A DNA stretch of 64,000 nucleotides from Acholoe squamosa (taxonomy: Eukaryota > Annelida > Polychaeta > Phyllodocida > Polynoidae). The notes below the pieces were generated by a model. It was not told the origin of the DNA, made no database searches, and worked only from the letters and a program-made list of their open reading frames with translations. Both the position numbers and the translations under genes were made by a program. This document shows, piece after piece, positions 54,601 through 64,000 of this stretch; position 1 is the first letter of the stretch, and each line of letters opens with the position of its first letter. The stretch spans positions 76,756,786 to 76,820,785 of the forward strand of contig OX439046.1 in the NCBI GenBank assembly GCA_949317995.1, in the 5' to 3' direction.

Positions 54601-57600
54601 ACAGAGTCTGTAAATACCAGTACACATTATGGTGAGACAACTGGGGGGCTATGGTGAGGTACCTGTGGTTAGTAGAGTCTGTAAATACCAGTACACATTA
54701 TGGTGAGACAACTGGGGGCCTATGGTGAGGTACCTTGGGTTAGCAGAGTCTGTAAATACCAGTACACATTATGGTGAGACAACTGTGGGCCTATGGTGAG
54801 GTACCTAGGGTTAGCAGAGTCTGTAAATACCAGTACACATTATATAACTGGGGACCTATGGTGAGGTACCTGGGTTACAGAGTCTGTAAATACCAGTACA
54901 CATTATGGTGAGACAACTGGGGGCCTATGGTGAGGTACCTGGGGTTAGCGGAGTTTGTAAATACCAGTACACATTATGGTGAGACAACTGGGGGCCTATG
55001 GTGAGGTACCTGGGGTTAGCAGAGTCTGTAAATACCAGTACACATTATGGTGATACAACTGGGGGCCTATGGTGAGGTACATGGGGTTAGCAGAGTCTGT
55101 AAATACCAGTACACATTATGGTGAGACAACTGGGGGCCTATGGTGAGGTACCTGGGGGCCTATGGTGAGGTACCTGAGGTTAGCAGAGTCTGTAAATACC
55201 AGTACACATTATGGTGAGACAACTGGGGGCCTATGGTGAGGTACCTGGGTTACAGAGTCTGTAAATACCAGTACACATTATGGTGAGACAACTGGGGGCC
55301 TATGGTGAGGTACCTGGGTTACAGAGTCTGTAAATACCAGTACACATTATGGTGAGACAACTGGGGGCCTAAGGTGAGGTACCTGGGTTACAGAGTCTGT
55401 AAATACCAGTACACATTATGGTGAGACAACTGGGGGCCTATGGTGAGGTACCTGGGGTTAGCAGAGTCTGTAAATACCAGTACACATTATGGTGAGACAA
55501 CTGGGGGCCTATGGTGAGGTACCTGAGGTTAGCAGAGTCTGTAAATACCAGTACACATTATGGTGAGACAACTGGGGGCCTATGGTGAGGTACCTGGGTT
55601 ACAGAGTCTGTAAATACCAGTACACATTATGGTGAGACAACTGGGGGTCTATGGTGAGGTACCTAGGTTAGTAGAGTCTGTAAATACCAGTATACATTAT
55701 ATAACTGGGGGTCTATGGTGAGGTACCTGGGGTTAGCAGTGTCTGTAAATACCAGTACACATTATGGTGAGACAACTGGGGGCCTATGGTGAGGTACCTG
55801 GGGTTAGCAGAGTCTGTAAATACCAGTACACATTATGGTGAGATAACTAGGGGCCAATGGTGAGATACCTGGGTTAGTAGAGTCTGTAAATACCAGTACA
55901 CATTATGGTGAGACAACTGAGGGTCTATGGTGAGGTACCAGGGGTTAGCAGAGTCTGTAAATACCAGTATACATTATATAACTGGGGGTCTATGGTGAGG
56001 TACCTGGGGTTAGCAGTGTCTGTAAATACCAGTACACATTATGGTGAGACAACTGGGGGCCTATGGTGAGGTACCTGGGGTTAGCAGAGTCTGTAAATAC
56101 CAGTACACATTATGGTGAGACAAATGGGGGCCTATGGTGAGGTACCTGGGGTTAGCAGAGTCTGTAAATACCAGTACACATTATGGTGAGACAACTGGGG
56201 GTCTATGGTGAGGTACCTGGGGTTAGCAGAGTCTGTAAATACCAGTACACATTATAGTAAGACAACTATCGGCCTATGGTGAGGTACCTGGGGTTAGTAG
56301 AGTCGTCTGTAAATACCAGTACACATTATGGTGAGACAACTGGGGGCCTATGGTGAGGTACCTGGGGATAGTAGAGTCTGTAAATACCAGTACACATTAT
56401 GGTGAGACAAATGGGGGCCTATGGTGAGGTACCTGTGGTTAGTAGAGTCTGTAAATACCAGTACACATTATGGTGTTATAACTGGGGGCCTATGGTGAGG
56501 TACCTGGGTTACAGAGTCTGTAAATACCAGTACACATTATGGTGAGACAACTGGGGGGCTATGGTGAGGTACCTGTGGTTAGTAGAGTCTGTAAATACCA
56601 GTACACATTATGGTGAGACAACTGGGGGCCTATGGTGAGGTACCTTGGGTTAGCAGAGTCTGTAAATACCAGTACACATTATGGTGAGACAACTGTGGGC
56701 CTATGGTGAGGTACCTAGGGTTAGCAGAGTCTGTAAATACCAGTACACATTATATAACTGGGGACCTATGGTGAGGTACCTGGGTTACAGAGTCTGTAAA
56801 TACCAGTACACATTATGGTGAGACAACTGGGGGCCTATGGTGAGGTACCTGGGGTTAGCGGAGTTTGTAAATACCAGTACACATTATGGTGAGACAACTG
56901 GGGGCCTATGGTGAGGTACCTGGGGTTAGCAGAGTCTGTAAATACCAGTACACATTATGGTGATACAACTGGGGGCCTATGGTGAGGTACATGGGGTTAG
57001 CAGAGTCTGTAAATACCAGTACACATTATGGTGAGACAACTGGGGGCCTATGGTGAGGTACCTGGGGGCCTATGGTGAGGTACCTGAGGTTAGCAGAGTC
57101 TGTAAATACCAGTACACATTATGGTGAGACAACTGGGGGCCTATGGTGAGGTACCTGGGTTACAGAGTCTGTAAATACCAGTACACATTATGGTGAGACA
57201 ACTGGGGGCCTATGGTGAGGTACCTGGGTTACAGAGTCTGTAAATACCAGTACACATTATGGTGAGACAACTGGGGGCCTAAGGTGAGGTACCTGGGTTA
57301 CAGAGTCTGTAAATACCAGTACACATTATGGTGAGACAACTGGGGGCCTATGGTGAGGTACCTGGGGTTAGCAGAGTCTGTAAATACCAGTACACATTAT
57401 GGTGAGACAACTGGGGGCCTATGGTGAGGTACCTGAGGTTAGCAGAGTCTGTAAATACCAGTACACATTATGGTGAGACAACTGGGGGCCTATGGTGAGG
57501 TACCTGGGTTACAGAGTCTGTAAATACCAGTACACATTATGGTGAGACAACTGGGGGTCTATGGTGAGGTACCTAGGTTAGTAGAGTCTGTAAATACCAG

Positions 57601-60600
57601 TATACATTATATAACTGGGGGTCTATGGTGAGGTACCTGGGGTTAGCAGTGTCTGTAAATACCAGTACACATTATGGTGAGACAACTGGGGGCCTATGGT
57701 GAGGTACCTGGGGTTAGCAGAGTCTGTAAATACCAGTACACATTATGGTGAGATAACTAGGGGCCAATGGTGAGATACCTGGGTTAGTAGAGTCTGTAAA
57801 TACCAGTACACATTATGGTGAGACAACTGAGGGTCTATGGTGAGGTACCAGGGGTTAGCAGAGTCTGTAAATACCAGTACACATTATGGTGAGACAACTG
57901 GGGGCCTATGGTGAGGTACCTGGGTTAGCAGAGTCTGTAAATACCAGTACACAGTATGGTGAGACAACTGGGGGCCTATGGTGAGGTACCTTGGGTTAGC
58001 AGCGTCTGTAAATACCAGTACACATTATGATGAGACAACTGGGGGCCTATGGTGAGGTACCTGGGTTACAGAGTCTTTAAATACCAGTACACATTATGGT
58101 GAGACATCTGGGGGCCTATGGTGAGGTACCAGGGGTTAGTAGAGTCTGTAAATACCAGTACACATTATGGTGAGACAACTGGGGGCCTATGGTGAGGTAC
58201 CAGGGGTTAGCAGAGTCTGTAAATACCAGTACACATTATGGTGAGACAACTGGAGGCCTAGGGTGAGGTACCTGGGTTAGTAGAGTCTGTAAATACCAGT
58301 ACACATCATGCTGAGATAACTGGGGGCCTATGGTGAGGTACCTGGGTTACAGAGTCTGTAAATACCAGTACACATTATGGTGAGACAACTGGGGGCCTAT
58401 GGTGAGGTACCAGGGGTTAGCAGAGTCTGTAAATACCAGTACACATTATGGTGAGATAACTAGGGGCCTATGGTGAGGTACCTGGGGTTAGCAGAGTCTG
58501 TAAATACCAGTACACATTATGGTGAGACAACTGGGGGCCTATGGTGAGATACCTGGGTTAGTAGAGTCTGTAAATACCAGTACACATTATGGTGAGACAA
58601 CTGGGGGCCTATGGTGAGGTACCTGGGGTTAGCAGAGTCTGTAGATACCAGTACACATTATGGTGAGACAACTGGGGGCCTATGGTGAGGTACCTGGGGT
58701 TAGCAGAGTCTGTAAATACCAGTACACATTATGGTGAGACAACTGGGGGTCTATGGTGAGGTACCTGGGTTAGTAGAGCCTCTAAATACCAGTACACATT
58801 ATGGTGAGACAACTGGGGGTCTATGGTGAGGTACCTGGGGTTAGCAGAGTCTGTAAATACCAGTACACATTATGGTGAGACAACTGGCGGCCTATGGTGA
58901 GGTACCTAAGGGTAGCAGAGTCTGTAAATACCAGTACACATTATGGTGAGACAACTGGGGGCCTATGGTGAGGTACCTGGGTTACAGAGTCTGTAAATAC
59001 CAGTACACATTATGGTGAGATAACTAGGGGCCTATGGTGAGGTACCTGGGGTTAGCAGAGTCTGTAAATACCAGTACACATTATGGTGAGACGACTGGGG
59101 GCCTATGGTGAGGTACCTGGGGTTAGCAGAGTCTGTAAATACCAGTACACATTATGGTGAGACAACTGGGGACCTATGGTGAGGTACCTGGGGTTAGCGG
59201 AGTCTGTAAATACCAGTACACATTATATAACTGGGTGCCTATGGTGAGGTACCTGGGTTAGCAGAGTCTGTAAATACCAGTACACATTATGGTGAGACAA
59301 CTGGAGGCCTATGGTGAGGTACCTGGGGTTAGCGGAGTCTGTAAATACCAGTACACATTATGGTGAGACAAATGGGGGTCTATGGTGAGGTACCTGGGGT
59401 TAGCAGAGTCTGTAAATACCAGTACACATTATAGTAAGACAACTATCGGCCTATGGTGAGGTACCTGGGGTTAGTAGAGTCGTCTGTAAATACCAGTACA
59501 CATTATGGTGAGACAACTGGGGGCCTATGGTGAGGTACCTGGGGATAGTAGAGTCTGTAAATACCAGTACACATTATGGTGAGACAAATGGGGGCCTATG
59601 GTGAGGTACCTGTGGTTAGTAGAGTCTGTAAATACCAGTACACATTAAGGTGTGATAACTGGGGGCCTATGGTGAGGTACCTGGGTTACAGAGTCTGTAA
59701 ATACCAGTACACATTATGGTGAGACAACTGGGGGGCTATAGTGAGGTACCTGTGGTTAGTAGAGTCTGTAAATACCAGTACACATTATGGTGTGATAACT
59801 GGGGGCCTATGGTGAGGTACCTGGGTTACAGAGTCTGTAAATACCAGTACACATTATGGTGAGACAACTGGGGGCCTATGGTGAGGTACCTGGGGTTAGC
59901 AGAGTCTGTAAATACCAGTACACATTATGGTGAGACAACTGTGGGCCTATGGTGAGGTACCTGGGGTTAGCAGAGTCTGTAAATACCAGTACACATTATA
60001 TAACTGGGGACCTATGGTGAGGTACCTGGGTTACAGAGTCTGTAAATACCAGTACACATTATGGTGAGACAACTGGGGGCCTATGGTGAGGTACCTGGGG
60101 TTAGCGGAGTTTGTAAATACCAGTACACATTATGGTGAGACAACTGGGGGCCTATGGTGAGGTACATGGGGTTAGCAGAGTCTGTAAATACCAGTACACA
60201 TTATGGTGAGACAACTGTGGGCCTATGGTGAGGTACCTAGGGTTAGCAGAGTCTGTAAATACCAGTACACATTATGGTGAGACAACTGGGGGCCTATGGT
60301 GAGGTACCTGGGTTACAGAGTCTGTAAATACCAGTACACATTATGGTGAGACAACTGGGGGCCTATGGTGAGGTACCTGGGGTTAGCGGAGTTTGTAAAT
60401 ACCAGTACACATTATGGTGAGACAACTGGGGGCCTATGGTGAGGTACCTGGGGTTAGCAGAGTCTGTAAATACCAGTACACATTATGGTGATACAACTGG
60501 GGGCCTATGGTGAGGTACATGGGGTTAGCAGAGTCTGTAAATACCAGTACACATTATGGTGAGACAACTGTGGGCCTATGGTGAGGTACCTAGGGTTAGC

Positions 60601-63600
60601 AGAGTCTGTAAATACCAGTACACATTATGGTGAGACAACTGGGGGCCTATGGTGAGGTACCTGGGTTACAGAGTCTGTAAATACCAGTACACATTATGGT
60701 GAGACAACTGGGGGCCTATGGTGAGGTACCTTGGGTTAGCAGAGTCTGTAAATACCAGTACATATTATGGTGAGACAACTGGGGGCCTATGGTGAGGTAC
60801 CTAAGGGTAGCAGAGTCTGTAAATACCAGTACACATTATGGTGAGACAACTGGGGGCCTATGTTGAGGTACCTGGGGGCCTATGGTGAGGTACCTGAGGT
60901 TAGCAGAGTCTGTAAATACCAGTACACATTATGGTGAGACAACTGGAGGCCTATGGTGAGGTAACTGGGGTTAGCAGAGTCTGTAAATACCAGTACACAT
61001 TATGGTGAGACAACTGGGGGCCTATGGTGAGGTACCTGGGGTTAGCAGAGTCTGTAAATACCAGTACACATTATGGTGAGACAAATGGGGGCCTATGGTG
61101 AGGTACCTGGGGTTAGCAGAGTCTGTAAATACCAGTACACATTATGGTGAGACAACTGGGGGTCTATGGTGAGGTACCTGGGGTTAGCAGAGTCTGTAAA
61201 TACCAGTACACATTATAGTAAGACAACTATCGGCCTATGGTGAGGTACCTGGGGTTAGTAGAGTCGTCTGTAAATACCAGTACACATTATGGTGAGACAA
61301 CTGGGGGCCTATGGTGAGGTACCTGGGGATAGTAGAGTCTGTAAATACCAGTACACATTATGGTGAGACAAATGGGGGCCTATGGTGAGGTACCTGTGGT
61401 TAGTAGAGTCTGTAAATACCAGTACACATTATGGTGTGATAACTGGGGGCCTATGGTGAGGTACCTGGGTTACAGAGTCTGTAAATACCAGTACACATTA
61501 TGGTGAGACAACTGGGGGCCTATGGTGAGGTACCTTGGGTTAGCAGAGTCTGTAAATACCAGTACATATTATGGTGAGACAACTGGGGGCCTATGGTGAG
61601 GTACCTAAGGGTAGCAGAGTCTGTAAATACCAGTACACATTATGGTGAGACAACTGGGGGCCTATGTTGAGGTACCTGGGGGCCTATGGTGAGGTACCTG
61701 AGGTTAGCAGAGTCTGTAAATACCAGTACACATTATGGTGAGACAACTGGAGGCCTATGGTGAGGTAACTGGGGTTAGCAGAGTCTGTAAATACCAGTAC
61801 ACATTATGGTGAGACAACTGGGGGCCTATGGTGAGGTACCTGGGGTTAGCAGAGTCTGTAAATACCAGTACACATTATGGTGAGACAAATGGGGGCCTAT
61901 GGTGAGGTACCTGGGGTTAGCAGAGTCTGTAAATACCAGTACACATTATGGTGAGACAACTGGGGGTCTATGGTGAGGTACCTGGGGTTAGCAGAGTCTG
62001 TAAATACCAGTACACATTATAGTAAGACAACTATCGGCCTATGGTGAGGTACCTGGGGTTAGTAGAGTCGTCTGTAAATACCAGTACACATTATGGTGAG
62101 ACAACTGGGGGCCTATGGTGAGGTACCTGGGGATAGTAGAGTCTGTAAATACCAGTACACATTATGGTGAGACAAATGGGGGCCTATGGTGAGGTACCTG
62201 TGGTTAGTAGAGTCTGTAAATACCAGTACACATTATGGTGTGATAACTGGGGGCCTATGGTGAGGTACCTGGGTTACAGAGTCTGTAAATACCAGTACAC
62301 ATTATGGTGAGACAACTGGGGGGCTATGGTGAGGTACCTGTGGTTAGTAGAGTCTGTAAATACCAGTACACATTATGGTGTGATAACTGGGGGCCTATGG
62401 TGAGGTACCTGGGTTACAGAGTCTGTAAATACCAGTACACCTTATGGTGAGACAACTGGGGGCCTATGGTGAGGTACCTGGGGTAAGCGGAGTTTGTAAA
62501 TACCAGTACACATTATGGTGAGACAACTGGGGGCCTATGGTGAGGTACCTTGGGTTAGCAGAGTCTGTAAATACCAGTACACATTATGGTGAGACAACTG
62601 TGGGCCTATGGTGAGGTACCTAGGGTTAGCAGAGTCTGTAAATACCAGTACACATTATATAACTGGGGACCTATGGTGAGGTACCTGGGTTACAGAGTCT
62701 GTAAATACCAGTACACATTATGGTGAGACAACTGGGGGCCTATGGTGAGGTACCTGGGGTTAGCGGAGTTTGTAAATACCAGTACACATTATGGTGAGAC
62801 AACTGGGGGCCTATGGTGAGGTACCTAGGGTTAGCAGAGTCTGTAAATACCAGTACACATTATGGTGATACAACTGGGGGCCTATGGTGAGGTACATGGG
62901 GTTAGCAGAGTCTGTAAATACCAGTACACATTATGGTGAGACAACTGGGGGCCTATGGTGAGGTACCTGGGGGCCTATGGTGAGGTACCTGAGGTTAGCA
63001 GAGTCTGTAAATACCAGTACACATTATGGTGAGACAACTGGGGGCCTATGGTGAGGTACCTGGGTTACAGAGTCTGTAAATACCAGTACACATTATGGTG
63101 AGACAACTGGGGGCCTATGGTGAGGTACCTGGGTTACAGAGTCTGTAAATACCAGTACACATTATGGTGAGACAACTGGGGGCCTAAGGTGAGGTACCTG
63201 GGTTACAGAGTCTGTAAATACCAGTACACGTTATGGTGAGACAACTGGGGGCCTATGGTGAGGTACCTGGGGTTAGCAGAGTCTGTAAATACCAGTACAC
63301 ATTATGGTGAGACAACTGGGGGCCTATGGTGAGGTACCTGAGGTTAGCAGAGTCTGTAAATACCAGTACACATTATGGTGAGACAACTGGGGGCCTATGG
63401 TGAGGTACCTGGGTTACAGAGTCTGTAAATACCAGTACACATTATGGTGAGACAACTGGGGGTCTATGGTGAGGTACCTAGGTTAGTAGAGTCTGTAAAT
63501 ACCAGTATACATTATATAACTGGGGGTCTATGGTGAGGTACCTGGGGTTAGCAGTGTCTGTAAATACCAGTACACATTATGGTGAGACAACTGGGGGCCT

Positions 63601-64000
63601 ATGGTGAGGTACCTGGGGTTAGCAGAGTCTGTAAATACCAGTACACATTATGGTGAGACAACTGGGGGCCTATGGTGAGGTACCTGAGGTTAGCAGAGTC
63701 TGTAAATACCAGTACACATTATGGTGAGACAACTGGGGGCCTATGGTGAGGTACCTGGGTTACAGAGTCTGTAAATACCAGTACACATTATGGTGAGACA
63801 ACTGGGGGTCTATGGTGAGGTACCTAGGTTAGTAGAGTCTGTAAATACCAGTATACATTATATAACTGGGGGTCTATGGTGAGGTACCTGGGGTTAGCAG
63901 TGTCTGTAAATACCAGTACACATTATGGTGAGACAACTGGGGGCCTATGGTGAGGTACCTGGGGTTAGCAGAGTCTGTAAATACCAGTACACATTATGGT
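39696..64000. repeat. Satellite array D (about 71-bp unit, about 345 copies, runs off the window)
   Basis: Consensus includes GGCCTATGGTGAGGTACCTG, GGGTTAGCAGAGTCTGTAAA and TACCAGTACACATTATGGTG followed by AGACAACTGG. Most units are 71 bp. Variants with GGGTTACAG are 69 bp. A short form has ATTATATAACTGGG in place of ATTATGGTGAGACAACTGGG, and some units carry an extra 23-24 bp GGGGCCTATGGTGAGGTACCT. Most have a GGTACC site. Kilobase-scale higher-order repeats are evident, including a 1,910-bp block repeated in tandem around 54.05-57.88 kb. It starts immediately after array C without spacer. No coding frame is present. Confidence 0.98.

Noticed and set aside
39696-64000. CRISPR-like array
   Set aside because: Direct tandem units abut with no unique spacers, in a eukaryotic satellite.

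Overview
This is eukaryotic, almost certainly animal, non-genic DNA. The evidence is long satellite arrays, palindromic and terminal-inverted-repeat miniature elements, AT-rich non-coding spacers, RFX X-box-like palindromes and one full-length Ty3/Gypsy-class LTR retrotransposon whose primer-binding site matches the 3' end of an animal-type tRNA-His. An aquatic invertebrate would fit, but nothing here fixes the species. No host protein-coding gene can be supported; one weak candidate exon lies near 32.54 kb.

Layout: 1-1194 is an AT-rich flank. 1195-1487 and 14865-22779 are one satellite (array A, units of CAGCTA plus TA, TATA, TATG or TG) split by the retrotransposon at 1488-14864. 22780-26996 is spacer with MITEs, a diverged tandem repeat and foldbacks. 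26997-32121 is array B (47/51-bp unit, about 105 copies). 32122-37765 is spacer with more foldbacks and a 1.1-kb element with 30-bp TIRs. 37766-39695 is array C (43-bp unit, about 45 copies). 39696-64000 is array D (about 71-bp unit, about 345 copies), which leaves the window still repeating. Satellite makes up roughly 39.5 kb, more than 60% of the window.

The retrotransposon is the only convincing coding unit. It lies on the minus strand, is 13,377 bp long and has 418-bp LTRs that differ at one base by eye. In its own orientation it runs: 5' LTR (TATA box, R-region hairpin, AATAAA), tRNA-His PBS, a possible splice donor, gag (913 aa: coiled coil, low-complexity Gly/Ser/Asn tract, capsid-like region, CCHC knuckle), pol in the -1 frame (protease, RT, RNase H, integrase, AT-hook tail), a 554-nt inter-ORF region with a possible branch point and splice acceptor, ORF3 (about 1222 aa, two C2H2-like fingers, basic tract, C-terminal coiled coil, no envelope features), a small Cys/His-rich ORF in the same frame after the ORF3 stop, about 1 kb of AT-rich hairpin-rich DNA, polypurine tract and 3' LTR. 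All large frames are open, so the copy looks young and possibly competent. gag-pol is probably made by frameshifting, because pol has no AUG before its protease active site. ORF3 may come from a spliced or internally initiated mRNA.

The most unusual items are the zinc-finger ORF3 in the env position, the gag architecture, and the apparent kinship of the two abutting satellites C and D. Very long open frames inside arrays A, B and C are by-products of repeats that lack stop codons and are not annotated as genes.
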